A stretch of 64,000 nucleotides of DNA from positions 5,678,922 to 5,742,921 of the forward strand of contig NC_092678.1 of NCBI RefSeq assembly GCF_964355755.1, read 5' to 3'. The translations under genes were made by a program, and so were the position numbers. The notes beneath the pieces are model-generated. The model was given only the letters and a program-made list of their open reading frames with translations, did not search any database and was not told the origin of the DNA. This DNA comes from Antedon mediterranea. Lineage: Eukaryota > Echinodermata > Crinoidea > Comatulida > Antedonidae. Below, piece by piece: positions 35,068-48,065 of the stretch. The stretch's first letter is position 1. Every line of letters begins with the position of its first letter.

Positions 35068-35556
35068 AAGTTTGTTAGATTTAAGTCTTCAATTTATCAC
35101 TCAAAATTCTTCTTTGACCAGGAATAACTGTTTCATCAATGCTCTATAGTATGTTAAGATTACCAAGCATAATGTATCACCAATGCTGGTAGCTAACAAA
35201 ATAATGCTTCCAGCCAGACTATGATGATAATATAGGTCACTCTTACTAATTTTTTAATTAGAATCACATTTCCTATAATATTTTATATTCAACATCAACA
35301 GATAGATTACATAGTTTATGGTCAAGACACACAGAAGCCAAAGTGGCTTGTCTTTGTAGTCCCTGAGCATAAAACATAAAACATAGACAGACGCATTACA
35401 ATTACAATAAATGACAAAAAAAGAACCAAAAAAAATAGATATACAAAATGTATCATAGAAATATAAAGCAGAGGAGGTAATGCAACATAGTTACAATTCC
35501 ATGATGCAGTGTATCCTCCAATTTGGACCACAGTTGGGTTTCAGAGATCTCGCTCC

Positions 35557-36638
35557 GGGTGTCACGAAAGCTCAGACCACGAAAGCTCAGACCCCCTAAG
35601 ACCTAAGATCACGAAAGCTAAGACCCAACACCTAAGATTACAAATACTAAGATATACTACAGCTTAAAAACAATACTTGTTTATCCATACATAATTTTAA
35701 ACACAGTAGGTTTCATTTATTACCATAAATATAATTTAATACTACCGCAAAACATAGATAAACTCACATTATTTTCGCCCGTTGAGTAAATGTATATTTT
35801 TTCTTTACAACAAACAAACTTGACGGGTTGTTTGTTGGTATATATTTACTCCATTTTGTTGCTTCAGAGGATGTTTTTCTTACGCACCTGCCTTTCTTGT
35901 ATTTTGACTCCAAATTTGTTGACTAACTTTATCCTGAACACCACACTTTAAAATTAGGACTTATAAGTACTTTCAGAAGGAGAAACACATAATAACAAAT
36001 AAATAAATCCTTTAAATTGATGATTTTACAGATGTGTTTCTTTGTATACTGTAATGACAATGTAACTCCTCGAGCTCCCCATGCTCAATGTTTTTGTTTC
36101 TATGGAGCGCCAAAAGAGCAACAATAATAGTACAAGTATAAAAACAGAAAGAAAACGAAACAAAAAAACTTATCATGATTTTTAAATTAAAATTTATTTG
36201 CCAGTATTTATTTCTTTGTACTTGCATGATTATACTATTATCATTACAATTTTAATTTTACATTGTTCCATCCACACTGTAGATGGACTCCACAGAGTTT
36301 TCAGCCCTCTATATAATTTTTGCTCTTTTGACGTTCTATAGAAACAAAAACATTGAACATGGCCCATGGGGTAGGCCTAACTGTAGGCTAGTCATTTTGT
36401 GTGCGAGAAAAACGTCTGTAAAATCATCAATTTAAAAATGTATTTGTTACTTTTTATGTGATTCTTTTTCATGAAAGTGCCAATTCTAAGGTGTGGTATT
36501 CAGAATAAATGTTGGGAGTTAAAATACAAGGCAGGTGCGAAAGATAAATATTTGTAATCTTAGGTGTTGGGTCTTAGCTTTCGTGATCTTAGGTCTTAGG
36601 GGGTCTGAGCTTTCGTGGTCTGAGCTTTCGTGACACCC
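35557..36638. mobile_element. Foldback transposon FB2, 1082 bp
   Basis: Terminal inverted repeats of about 90 bp appear perfect, starting gggtgtcacgaaagctcaga. They are followed by further diverged inverted homology, so most of the element can fold back. The outer arms contain the 15-bp unit cacgaaagctcagac in tandem. Flanking 10-bp repeats atctcgctcc lie at 35547-35556 and 36639-36648. There is no coding sequence. Design and TSD length match FB1. Confidence 0.9.
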
Positions 36639-37346
36639 ATCTCGCTCCTGATGTCTACAGCTGACTTTAGCATTCCATTAACTATAATATTTGCACAATG
36701 CTTGCAGCAAAGCATATATTATTACTTTGTGTCATTTGGCAATTTTTATAGATAGGAAATAACAGCATGTACCAATATAAATGTACAACAGTTTAAGGTG
36801 AGTATTTATTTATTCATAGGAATCATCATCGGTGGCACACATTCAATGGTGCATCCAATTTACAGACAAAATTACAAATAACATAAGCCACAAGGTACGC
36901 TTAAGATAGTATACATTTATTAAATATTTTTTATTCATATATTAAATAATTCAGATAAATACAAATGCAATGTAGTGCTAATTATTACAATATGGAATAG
37001 AATTTTTTAAAAACCAAATCTTAACTACAGTCTAAACTAAATACAATCAACTGTTATCTGGCACTCGTTCTGTGTAAACAAATTGTTCATAGTTTTAAAA
37101 TATATGATTTTTATTGAAAGATTTTAACATTTTAAAATTAAAGTTTAAAAGTCTTGCTGACACTTAAGAAATATATTTACTAATGGCTACCATTTTGATA
37201 TAATCTGGAACAAGTTACACTCAGGTTTAGAAATTACTAATATTATATGTGTTTGAAGTATTAAAAAGATATTTAGAAAGCACCGTTTACTTTTACAGAA
37301 CTTATCAATTGTTTTATATGGTGACTTTAATTTTATTTCTAATTTA

Positions 37347-38523
37347 TTACACTCTATTTTCATTCTCATGGTCTCTTCGAATGTTTCTTATTTGAGGTGA
37401 AGGATTGGAAGCAAGGCAGCATAGAGCACGCTTAAATCCATTTCTTAACTCTGTAATACGCCACCAATATACAATGGGATTTAAAGCAGAATTCAACATC
37501 AGGAGTGGAATAAAAATCTGACATAAAGACTCAGTGAACGAGTCACAAACGTTTGACTTAACAAAACATATTGACAATAACTGGGTTGGGATTAAACAGA
37601 AAAACAGTGAAAAAAGTAGAATACTAAATGTGATAAATACTGATCGTAATCTGGCCTGTCTAGCAGATCTAGCAGTAGCTGATGTAAGTTGATTAGTTTT
37701 ATGTTTTAAGTAAATGTACATAAAAATATAAACAAACCCAATAATGATGGTCAAAGTGAAAAGACTGAAAACATATAAATCAAAATATAATTTTCCAACT
37801 GTAATAGGAAAAAAAATAGATATATTTAATACCCATAGGGAAGAACACACTATTGCCAATCTTTTTTTTGTAACAAAGTGTTGGTATTTTATTGGAGCAG
37901 CAATAGCTAGGAAACGTTCAATACTCACAGCAAGAACAAAATAATAAGGAAAAATTCATCATTACTATTTCTTCCACTATTACTGAACCATCAAAACCCT
38001 GTGTATTATTAACATATGCTGAGAAGGTAACAAAACAAATCAATAAGTCCGCAACTGCCAAGTTGACCAGCAAAACATTTGATTTCTTTCTTAGTTGTTG
38101 ATTGCAGCAGACAACCAAAATAACCAACAGGTTTTCCAATATTCCTGCAACCATAATGATATATGTGAAGCAAGTACTGATTTGACTTATTTCCATTTCC
38201 CAAAAATCATAAAACTTTTCATTGATATGATTGTTTGAATAATCATGGAGGTATATTTCCTCCATGTAATTATCAACGTAATTGAAATCTGTTAAATTCA
38301 AAAGAACTTGCATATCTGTAAGAAAATGTATAATTTTTAACAAAATAACAATAAGTACATACTAGAATTGGTTTACTTTCTTACTTAATTTCCAAATAGT
38401 TAGAAATTAATAATGAATAAGTTACACTAGGAAATAACAAAGCTATTCTCAATTCTCAAAATTAGTTAAAAAGTAAGACATTGTAAAACTGAATATTACA
38501 ACTATATGCTCATATTTACCCAT
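37347..38523 (-). pseudogene. Class A GPCR, receptor E, single-base frameshift in TM3
   Basis: Exon 1 ends at 38520 with ATGG before GTAAAT; a 204-bp intron follows and exon 2 starts at 38315. The spliced start reads MDMQVLLNLTDFNYVDNY, in frame with TM1 (GILENLLVILVVCC) and TM2 (NLAVADLL). In TM3 an extra A (aacaaaataataa versus aacaaataataat in A-type genes) shifts the frame at about 37930. The frame resumes as SIERFLAIAAPIKY and runs intact through FCLIPTQ, NPIVYWW and a tail ending ENENRV. As the only lesion is one base in an A run, a sequencing error is possible and the gene could be functional. It is the most distinct member. Confidence 0.8.
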
Positions 38524-38829
38524 GATGAGTTGGTTGATTCAGATGTTGATAAATATTCTTCAGGGATGTGTTATAGAACTGAAATGCATATAAACTTTGT
38601 TATCAATGCTCTTTGGTATGATGGACAAACTTAATGTGTCTCCGAATACTGGTAACAACGAAATCGGACTATGTATAGGTCATTTTAATATTTTATGATT
38701 TCTACAATTACCGCCAATAATAAATTTATTGATGGCGAGAAACTCTACCATAGAAAATGTGTACCAGCAAGTATGACATTATTGAAACATATTATTGTAA
38801 TCTTGCAAGGTTAAGAGTAAGGTTAAGTG

Positions 38830-41087
38830 TTTTTTAAGGCAAGCCAGTGTGATTACTCAACTAACACACTCCTAAACTGCCATTGATTTACAACATGCTT
38901 AAATTTGGTAAACTTCTACACATCAAATACAAACAGCACACCTACAGAACCCCTACATGTATTGAGGACTGCAATTTGTAACACACCTATAATTTTCAAA
39001 AGAAAGCCTGAAAGAGGGAATAGTTAAACCATAACATTTTTTATGATGCATGTCCTTTTAAGGGCACTTTGTTTTAACAAATTCTATGAAGATATTCCAT
39101 ATTTTTTTTAATAAACGCCTCAGGTTGTTCAGGAAGTTTTCTCATTTCTGTTTTTCTTTTCAATCGAAACCAACAGCGATAATTACCGCCACTAACAGGT
39201 TTGATAGTTTGATTTTTAGGGGGGTGTTTATTCGAGGGAAGCGTTTGTTCGTATATTTTTTTTGATGTAATATGGTGACATTTACAATAAAATAAACATC
39301 AATAAAATATCAAGAAGGGATAAAATACAGTAAAAATTGTATCAAAATGCTTGGTAAATTTAGATAACTAGATGGTACGCTCGCTTCGCTCGCGTACCAT
39401 CTAGGTCGTGCCCACAGATGGTTCTCGAATACATAATAATTTCAGCGTTAAAAAAACTGGCGATTTCAAATGTACGTACCTCAGGACAGTAATACATAAT
39501 AATTATGTCGTTTACAGGAATGAATACATAGACACTGTGATTTATGTACTGTAAAATTAGTACCCTGGGAATTACTTCCGAAAGAGAAACTTGTCACAAA
39601 ATGAGACCAATTGTTTAGGTCAAATTTAAACAATAGGGTTGAGGGATGGGGAAGAGGATGGGTGCAAAGAGGAACAATTTTTAAACATATTCTTTATCCA
39701 TTTAGTAACGAAATATTAATTGTTTTCATGTTTTACAAATAATAATACAACTAAACACAGTAAAACATTGCGATTTAATACTTTGTTGAAACTATCACCG
39801 TCCTAGTCGATTGAAATAGTACAGTACATGTAAACGATACATCACTACGACGTGTATATGTTTATATAATGTAAAACAATTTGTGAAAACCACCTCTATT
39901 CGAGGAAAATCATAAATTCGATTTAATCGTCAATAAATATTAAATTATCTAACTCAACTTAATTAGTAGGCCTAATGGTTTTCAATTGTTTCTTAGAGCC
40001 AATTCATACTTAAGTTGGTTCCTACCCTACCCACCAAAGTTGTTCTGCGTTTAGGGCATGTGATGTACCGTAGGCCTATCCCCCCTATCCTCTACTGGTT
40101 TTACAACGCTACTCATGCCAGTGAGGGAAGGGTGATGATGTGAGTGGTTTAACTGCAATAATAAAGATGTGTACATAATATACGGCGAGTGAAAACGCTA
40201 GTTCATTATCCGTTTAAAAAAAATGTATATCCAACCTCTGCCGCACAGATTGAAAAAAAAAATGGATCGAATTTCTGTTATGAGTATAAAGTACTTGCCT
40301 TTACGACGCCTGAGGGAATAGACACTTGTGGAACAGAGATTGGAATGTTCCATTCATCGCAAATCAATACATTTGTATAAACGTATATTAAATCTATCAA
40401 AATAGTATTTTTTAAAGAAAATCGGCCTGTCTTCAACATTATGATGCTGTACTCGAGCTGTTCAACCGGTTTTCAGCCATTAAAAACAATTATCGTAGGA
40501 GGAGATAGGAAAATGCGAAGCATCCTCGTATTATTGTCTGCGGGTATTTTTTAAGACGGACATCCATTAGAAAGTGTATACCACGATCGAAAAACACCCC
40601 TATTTGGGGCAAATCGTTGAACCTAAATTCGTTTTAATCGTCAATAACTAATTATCGAACTCAATTTAATTAGTAAACAGGGTTACATCAGGTGGTTAAA
40701 ATCAGTACCGAAAGTACGAACCAACTTTATATACCATCGAGTAAACATTCTAGAAATAAGGCGCGATTTACCGAATTTTGCCCTTACGTAAATTTATATA
40801 TAGATGTCAATCAATGAATTCTACTACAAATAGAAATGTGTTGCAATACAATATTGTATATGCATGTGGCGAGTGTTTATGTCTGGATATAAATAAAGGC
40901 TTAAGGGCATTTATTCGAGGAGGAGTTTATTCTAAATGGAGTTTATTCTAAATGGAGTTTATTCAAAGCAGGGCGTTTATTGTGTTTTTGAGCATTGGAC
41001 ACTGCTTGTGTCATTTGTTTTCTAAATTTTGAGAATTTTTGCAGTTTTCACAGGAAGTAGTTGCTACTACACTATAGTTCACATTAA
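38830..41087. repeat. Third, older copy of the 2005-4510 region
   Basis: Aligns in order with 2005-2153 and 3956-4510 (and 43670-46180) but is more diverged. It lacks the 1.8-kb transposon (single CACCT at 38984-38988) and has its own Helitron at 39368-40804. About 74 bp near 39140 are present here but not in the other copies. Confidence 0.8.
39368..40804 (-). mobile_element. Non-autonomous Helitron, 1437 bp
   Basis: On the minus strand it begins TCTATATATAAATTT and ends in a perfect 13-bp stem (ctagatggtacgc with gcgtaccatctag, loop gagcgaagcga) closing with CTAG. It is inserted between A and T; the paralogous sites near 4268 and 45926 read ttagataatgtcaatc without it. The 'gatggttctcg' patch beside the hairpin is shared with the Helitron at 28439. 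Part of the interior is unrelated to the other element. No Rep/helicase frame. Confidence 0.9.
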
Positions 41088-41565
41088 GGGGTGTCTAGAA
41101 AATTCAGATCTAGAAAACTCAGATTTTTATTTTTATTTTATTTTATTTCATACTCATCCAACAGCGAGTAACCCGCCAATTACAGGATGGATAAACTATT
41201 TAATAATTTCACAAGACAAACATATACACAAGATGCTCTACATAAACAAAGACTTATTATTACTTATTAAGTACTCTTTGGGAGTGGAGTTGTAAATTGT
41301 CATGAGAAAAAAACCCTGATATATGACAGGACTTGAACCCAGGACCCTTAGATTGGTAGCCAAGCATCATAACCACCAAGCCACAGCTCCACTTCATCTC
41401 AGATGTCAGATATATCTAAGTTTTCTAGATCTAGAAAACTCAGATATCTGACTTTTCTAGATCTAGAAAAATCAGATATTTGACTTTTCTAGATCTAGAA
41501 AACTCAGATATCTGAGCTTTCTAGATCTAGAAAAGTCAGGTATCTGAGCTTTCTAGATCTACCCC
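41088..41565. mobile_element. Foldback-like element FB3 of 32-bp palindromic units
   Basis: Begins ggggtgtctagaaaattcag and ends, on the other strand, ggggtagatctagaaagctc. The right part is four tandem 32-bp units (ctagatctag at 41425, 41457, 41489, 41521, with a partial unit at 41553), each combining the palindromes ttctagatctagaa and tcagatatctga. A SINE sits in the left part. The GGGGTGT start resembles FB1 and FB2, but no TSD was found. Confidence 0.6.
41125..41392 (-). mobile_element. tRNA-derived SINE
   Basis: On the minus strand the head reads gtggagctgtggcttggtgg and onward, with a box A-like tggcttggtgg and a box B-like gggttcaagtcc at tRNA spacing. A family core containing tttatccatcctgtaattgg follows, then an A-rich tail of aaaat units. 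It lies inside FB3, with possible ctcagat direct repeats at its borders. Confidence 0.8.
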
Positions 41566-42506
41566 AAGTAAAACAATTATATTATAGAACAATGCAGGTT
41601 ATCATATATTTACTTATCGCTGCAAATTATTACTCTGGACATGTTTGATTTAAAGTATGAGGGTGCGCGTGCGCTTCGGGATCTCAGTTTACACCTCACT
41701 CACATATTCATAAAATAGTGATCAAACTTCAACTTACAGGTAAGTCTCGTTTAATCTTCCTAATATATTAAATATTTACTCTCTGTATTCCTTTATTAAG
41801 ACAGGACAACTGAATGGTGTCGCCAATGCTAGTACAAAATGAAATGATGCTTTTGGTCAGACTATAATGTATTATAAAGCACTATAATATTATATGATCA
41901 GAATATTTCAGAAAATTGTTCTGGTTTCCAAGATTTAATATTTATTTTTGGAGGAAATGGATGTGAAGAATGATGTATAACATAAACATCATCGTAATTT
42001 TGTAATGTATAGCAACTTCTAATGCAACTTTTGATAATATCAGTGCAAGGAAACCTTGTTTTGATAATTTCTAGGAAAAGGTATTTGACAATTAATTTTT
42101 CTGACTATTTATTTTCTAAATTGACAAAGGTAAACTATTTATACAATGGTTAACAGTTTTCTAATATTAAAGAATTCTAGCTTATGAGTGAATATATAAA
42201 ATAACTATGTTAAACAGACTTACTACACCAAACCCCATTTGTTTGTTTTCTCTTTTTTTTCTCTTTTTTTTCTGAGTAGAAGAGGAAGAAGAGAAAGAAA
42301 AAAACAAAAATATTGTATATGTAAATAAATATGTTAAAAATTACTTGTTAAAAACAATGGACTAGTTTAAGGAAAGCATGATAGGCATATTTAGCAACTG
42401 TAGAACAGTGGTTGTCATCACACTTTAAAAATTTGAATTTTTCTAAATTTGTTAGATCTGAAAAGGATGGGTTGAGCCGGCTAATATAGTTGAATAAATG
42501 AGATCA

Positions 42507-43626
42507 GTTATTATCCATAAAACAGTGTAGTTCACCTTCAATACAATTCAAGTTACACAGACTACATTTCCTCTCATTAACTGGTGTATTATAATGCCCA
42601 ATTTCATTGGCTGGTGCACAACCAGATCTAAAAAGCGCCAGGGCCCATCTTTTACATTTTTTTATAAAAGTGGTTACATAACTAGCTGTTCCAAAGGTAT
42701 TTTTTAAAGATCGGTAAGTACGCAATTTATTGCGAGCATTTGGATTTATTCTATTATCCATTTTTCAAAACAGGTTTCTATAAAGGATTTTGATGCATTA
42801 TAAACTTGGTTCACCAGATTACGAGTGGTTGTATCTTCATTTAACAATGAATCACACTCCATTTTAGAGAATAAATTAAAAACATTAAAACACCATTTTT
42901 TTATATTTTATCAGCAAGTTGCTTGGACCAAAGAAACACATTATATGGATATCTTTTTGTGTTCATATTTACAAGGCGATTTCATAATCTGGCAATGGAC
43001 TGCATCTGGAGCACAATTGGAGGGTCCCAAATTATGTCTTCTAGTAGGGCATCATTCGGAGTGTATTTCCCAACACCAAGAAAGAAACGACAAGCACGAT
43101 AAAAAACGGAATTAATTGGAGAGAATTCAGAAAAAAAAACAGACACCACCACCATAATTCAGAATTGGGCAAATGGTGGAGGTGTACAGTTTGGTAAATG
43201 AATTAAAATTGATACCGCCAAGAGCCTTAACTTTTCAAATGATTAAACCCAAAGCTTGAGATGCAGACACAACCAGATTCTTAGCTGATTTTTGGTAATC
43301 TAAAAACTTGTTGTACATAATTCCTAGGTACTTATAGTAAACTAACTACTTCAATATCAAAATTACAACAGTTAAACTTTATATTTGTCCTTTCCCTACT
43401 TTTAGTACGGAAATGTGTAAGTTGTGTCTTAGATTACAGTATAACATTTCTAGAGAGCATTTTCATTTTCAGCAAGAATCACAATGTCATCAGTATACAA
43501 TAATAGATCTATATTTGTATCCGGTAATGGAATACCACAATTTAGTTTCCTTATATCATTTACAATGCTGTTTGTGAAGATATTGAAAAGTACAGGGGAA
43601 AGTAAACAACCCTGTTTCACACCAGG
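42507..43626 (-). mobile_element. Degenerate LINE, duplicate of 838-1957
   Basis: Same remnant as in the left copy. Here the C-terminal part is open for 85 codons (42504-42761), showing the zinc-finger-like end with CSLCNLNCIEGELHCF. The RT motifs and their disruptions are as in the left copy. Confidence 0.85.
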
Positions 43627-43822
43627 TTGTCAATTGATCATTTACCCTGACAGCAGGCCTTGTCTTTTAAAGCGAGCGAGTGCGATCACTCAACTAACAC
43701 ACTCCTAAACTGCCCTTGATTTACAACATGCTTAAATTTGGTCAACTTCTACACACCAAAATACAAACAGCACACCTACAGAACCCCTGCATGTATTGAG
43801 GAGTGCAATTTGTAGCACACCT

Positions 43823-45613
43823 CAGGCCCGTATGCAGCATTTATGATGGGGGGTGCGAGCGAAGCGAGCAACAATGGCTGGGGGCCAGGGGGCCGCCAAG
43901 GGCCCCCGGTCAGGGTCCAGGGGCCGAAAAAATTTGCGTTATTTGACGTTCTAAAGACTGATTTAAGACTCTCTGTTGTGGCTTGGGCTAGTTGAACAAT
44001 GGACACCAGAACTTAACGCTTTCATGATGAGGCCAACTCAGCAGGGGTGGCGCCAGGATCTTCCCGACGCGGGGGCTACATTCCCCGACGAGGGGGCTAT
44101 GCGAGCGAAGCGAGCATCACTAGGCTGAGGGCCAGGGGGCCGCCAAGGGCCCCCGGTGGGGGTCCAGGGGGCGAAGCCCCCGGAAGCAACGCGTTCTAGC
44201 GTCATTTGAGGTCTTTTTAATCAGATTTAGGGTAGCCATTTTTTCCATTTTTTATAATGCATAAATAAAATACTGCGTGCAAAAAAACGATGCGCGATGA
44301 CTGTTTCAATCCATATTTTTCAATTTAAAAAATAAAAGTTCAAAGAAAATTTAGAAAAATAGAGTTGGAGGTCCCGGAAATTGGACTTATTATACTTCAA
44401 AACATGAACAAAAATATATAAGTCCCTATCATGGGTTGTGACTGAGCTAAGAAATGTTTGAAAAATAGAGATGTTAGGTCCCGGAAAATGTACTTCTTGT
44501 TCTTCGAAATATGACCAGCTTTATTGTTGGGGCTGAGCTAAGAAAATGTTTAAAACTAGAGCTGCAGGTCTTCTGAAAAAATTGCATTTTATACTTTGGA
44601 AACATCAGGCCTAGAGGCTTAAAAAACGCAAGCGTAGACCTTTTTCAGTCGGGGAAATAAGTTTATTCCTCCCAGGTGTATGCATGCGTACCATCTGGAC
44701 TTCCGAGGTGTGAGAAATTCATGACATACAGGATATTGAAAATGTAATAACTATAGCTAATGTTGGCTAAGCGAAAATGGCATGTTTTTTTGTTTAGTAA
44801 TTGATTAAAAATTTATTTTAGGTGCCCCACGGTACAGAAGGTTACTTGTAAATTAAAAAATTGGTGAACAAACGAACAATTAACATAATTCGTTTTTGCT
44901 GTAGTGTAGCGTACGTCGACGCAGTACACGACGTAACCGTCGGTAAACTTCGCCTGGAAAATAACACATTACACATTTTGGTCCCTGGATGAAACTTGAT
45001 ATCACGCGTCTCGACCCAACGTTGAATGATTCGTACAAAGGGATACCGCCAGACAAGTGCGTACCTAGCTAATGTTTAGTAGTAAGTTAGATCCCTGGCA
45101 ATAATGAATGCATAAAAGTGCATAATATCACTCTGACGTACTCTCACGGTCAATGGAACGTCGTGGTTTTCTAGGCGCTGAAGCTATAGGAAGTGAACGC
45201 GAACGTTTTTTACTGTATATTATATTCCCCGACAAACAGTACCCGTGTGTCTGTATTTCCAGACACGTCTTTACCGCCGGTTAAGTTGTCTGTATTTCTC
45301 CAGCAAACACTTTACCGCGTACCGCGTACATGAAGTGCTAAGCTATTGCTTGTCGTCACATGATCGACTGCGCATGTTTTACATCGAGTTTGTAGTCAGT
45401 TCAGATTCCGTAATTTAATTACCGGTATTTTTTCCTTTTATATTAGCATATTTTTGTTTGTATACCATTGATAATGTAAATTTTGTATATATATAATGAT
45501 ATTGTCTTTAGTTAAACAAGACAAGAAAAAATACCAACCGAGGAAATAGTGGACCTTTTGGGACTTGGGGGGGTGCGTCTGCACCCAACGCACCCCCCCT
45601 GGATACGGGCCTG
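43823..45613. mobile_element. DNA transposon, duplicate of 2154-3955
   Basis: Same ends and CACCT flanks (43818-43822 and 45614-45618). It was present before the segmental duplication, so the two copies are not independent insertions. It lacks about ten bases in the first G-rich module. Confidence 0.8.
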
Positions 45614-46180
45614 CACCTATAATTTTCAAAAGAAAGCCTGAAAGAGGGGATAGTTAAACCATAAAATTTGTTATGATACATGTCCTTATAAGGGCACCTT
45701 GTTTTAACAAATTCTATGAAGATATTCCATATTTTTTTAAATAAACGCCCCATGTTGTTCAGGAAGATTTTTAGGGGGGTATTTATTCGAGGGAAGCGTT
45801 TGTTCGGGGAAACGTTTATTTTTTGGATGTAATATGGTAACATTTATATTCAAATGAACACCATTAATATCAAGAAGTGATAAAATACAGTAAAAATTGT
45901 ATCCAAATGCTTGGTAAATTTTAGATAATGTCAATCAATGAATTCTACTACAAATAGAAAGGTGTTGTAATACAATATTGTATATATATATATATGCATG
46001 TGGCTGGGGTTTATTCCTAGAAATAAAGGCCCCAGGGCATTTATTCGAGGAGGAGTTTATTCTAAATGATGTTTAATCAAAGCACATACTGTATGTGCAA
46101 ATTGTGTTTTTGAGCATTTGGACACTAATTGTTGTGACATTTGTTTTCAAAATTTCTGCAGTTTTTATAACATACATAGT
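45614..46180. repeat. Dispersed 'tttattcgagg' repeat, right copy
   Basis: Duplicate of 3956-4510; one visible change is gtttaatcaaagc for gtttattcaaagc. Confidence 0.65.
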
Positions 46181-46607
46181 TCACATTAAGATCCATTACA
46201 CTATGACTTCACATTTCATTTCATAGAATGGTTATTTCAAAAAATTAATTTTTTTATGGAGGTAAAGAGTATTAATTGAAGTATTGATATAAAAGAGTGA
46301 TTGTTCTTTCACGTTTGTGTACTCTATAAATGATAGAAGTTTTTACATTTTTGTGATTTCTAGTATGTTATTTGTTTAATACTGAAATTAACATCTTAGA
46401 AAAAGTTTAAATGTCAGAATAACTCTCATTGTAGACTGATGTACACATGATGTTCCACTGAGAAATCTTCTGGAATCTCTGCTTCCTTTGGGAGTTCCTC
46501 CACTTGCAATTTATTTTATTCTAAATCTTATTAAAAATTTAGTTTGGTAAAGATTATTTTGATTATTAGTTTGCTAAGATTAGTTTGATTATTTAGGTCC
46601 TAAGGTC

Positions 46608-46648
46608 ACAATATCAAGAGAGAGAAACACTGCTCACCACAATAATTC
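46608..46648. other. 41-bp inversion partner of 4952-4992
   Basis: Exact reverse complement of 4952-4992 between collinear flanks. Which orientation is ancestral cannot be told from these two copies. Confidence 0.95.
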
Positions 46649-48065
46649 GTCTTTTTCTCTAGAAAATGCCCCAGAAGTTGCAATCTTGAAGGAATAATCT
46701 TGAATAAAGGATATGTGTACTGTCACATATGTTATAATTTCTTATTAGATATTTTAAGTTGCTATATTAATTCTGTGAAGTTGCTTTCTGTGATATGTAT
46801 TTAGTTTGTGTTATAATCTGTTGTGATGCCCCACATGATGAAATTATAAGTTAGCATTGGTTTATCTAGAGAGTTGTACAGTCGGTGCTTTTTTTTTTCA
46901 TTTCATACACATCCAACATGAAGAACAAACTCGCCAATTACAGGATGGATAAACTATTTCATAATTTATCGTGCTTATAAACTAAGTCTCATTTGAGGCT
47001 TAGGGAGTAGAGTTGAATGAGTCGTGAGTTACAACTCTGGCACCTGGACCATGGGAAGCATGTTAACCACCACCTATCCTAATAGAGAGGCAACCATTTT
47101 GGTATTCTGATATATCTGCTTTCCAATTTCTGAAGACTAATAAACCAGATACATTGTGTAGAACTGGATATGTCAGTGTTTGTAGCTCCATTAATTTGTT
47201 TGTTTAATCCTGTTTGACTTTAAAAGAAACCTTATATCTTAAGTTTAATCTACTTTCAATGTTTTGGCCATTTGTAATTTATGTCGCAAAATCAGTCATT
47301 TTAAAAACAAATTCTACGACATAAACCATACAATAGTTGAGTTATTAGATAGAAATAAAGTAAAGAAGTAAAGAAAAAACTAACTTATAATCGACTGATG
47401 AGAATATAATCCAATCTATTTAACACAAAATAAACAAGTATACCATGACAATATAATATTATTTATTTAATATTTATTTCATAAACGTCCCAAAAAGTTA
47501 AACAATACAAAACATAATAAGAATCTACAAAATTATCAAAAAATTGTTACAAATATCAAATACTCCATAATCAAAAAAAAAGATTATTCTTGATAATTAT
47601 GAAATACACAAATAATAAAATGATTGATTTACACTGGAAAAAAGCATGAAATATACTTAATAAAACACATCATTTATTAAATTGAGTAATATTTACACAT
47701 GCATAAATATATAATAAATAAACATTGAGAGAAATGATATAAATAGAGAGAAATATTAACTAAAGCACTACATCTGTAATATATACAATATATAATATAT
47801 ATATTTATACAACTGTATATTATACAATGCTTTAAAATTCAAGCTCAAATGCCTTTTTGAATCAGAAAACGTTACAAATTTACAGCCCAACTTTGAAAAA
47901 ATGAGTATTATAGTAAAATGTTTTAGAAATAGAAAGTATATATATATAAACATTACAGAAAGTATATTTTAATTATCGTACGTATTATTTTATTTTAGGC
48001 ACTCATATATATTGTCCATTTTATATTTATTACACTCTTTGTTCTTCATGATGATCCCTTTGAAC
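46649..48065. repeat. Segmental duplication, right copy, older part
   Basis: Diverged partner of 4993-7613, without the foldback and retroelement insertions of the left copy. It runs into the 3' end of receptor gene F. Confidence 0.85.
46895..47085 (-). mobile_element. Degenerate SINE, paralogue of 5205-5420
   Basis: Shares the core cgccaattacaggatgg and the decayed tRNA head; several bases are missing in the box B region compared with the left copy. Confidence 0.55.

Larger units (their letters stand above)
26700..35290 (-). repeat. Receptor module 3 (A3-B3-C3)
   Basis: The third module, matching module 2 from its left edge. It is lengthened by a Helitron in A3 and a 440-bp insertion in C3. 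Variants switch between those typical of module 1 and module 2 along its length (see findings). Confidence 0.85.
41676..46607. repeat. Segmental duplication, right copy, near-identical part
   Basis: Partner of 1-4951. Differences are small: for example a shorter T run near 42255, a changed base in the LINE, and loss of a few bases near 43928. The left border at 41676 follows 'gcgcgtgcgct', which cannot be compared because position 1 is the window edge. Confidence 0.95.

Noticed and set aside
41330-41392. Possible tRNA gene on the minus strand
   Set aside because: Box A- and B-like text is present, but the sequence continues into a SINE body with an A-rich tail, and relatives occur at 5205 and 46895.
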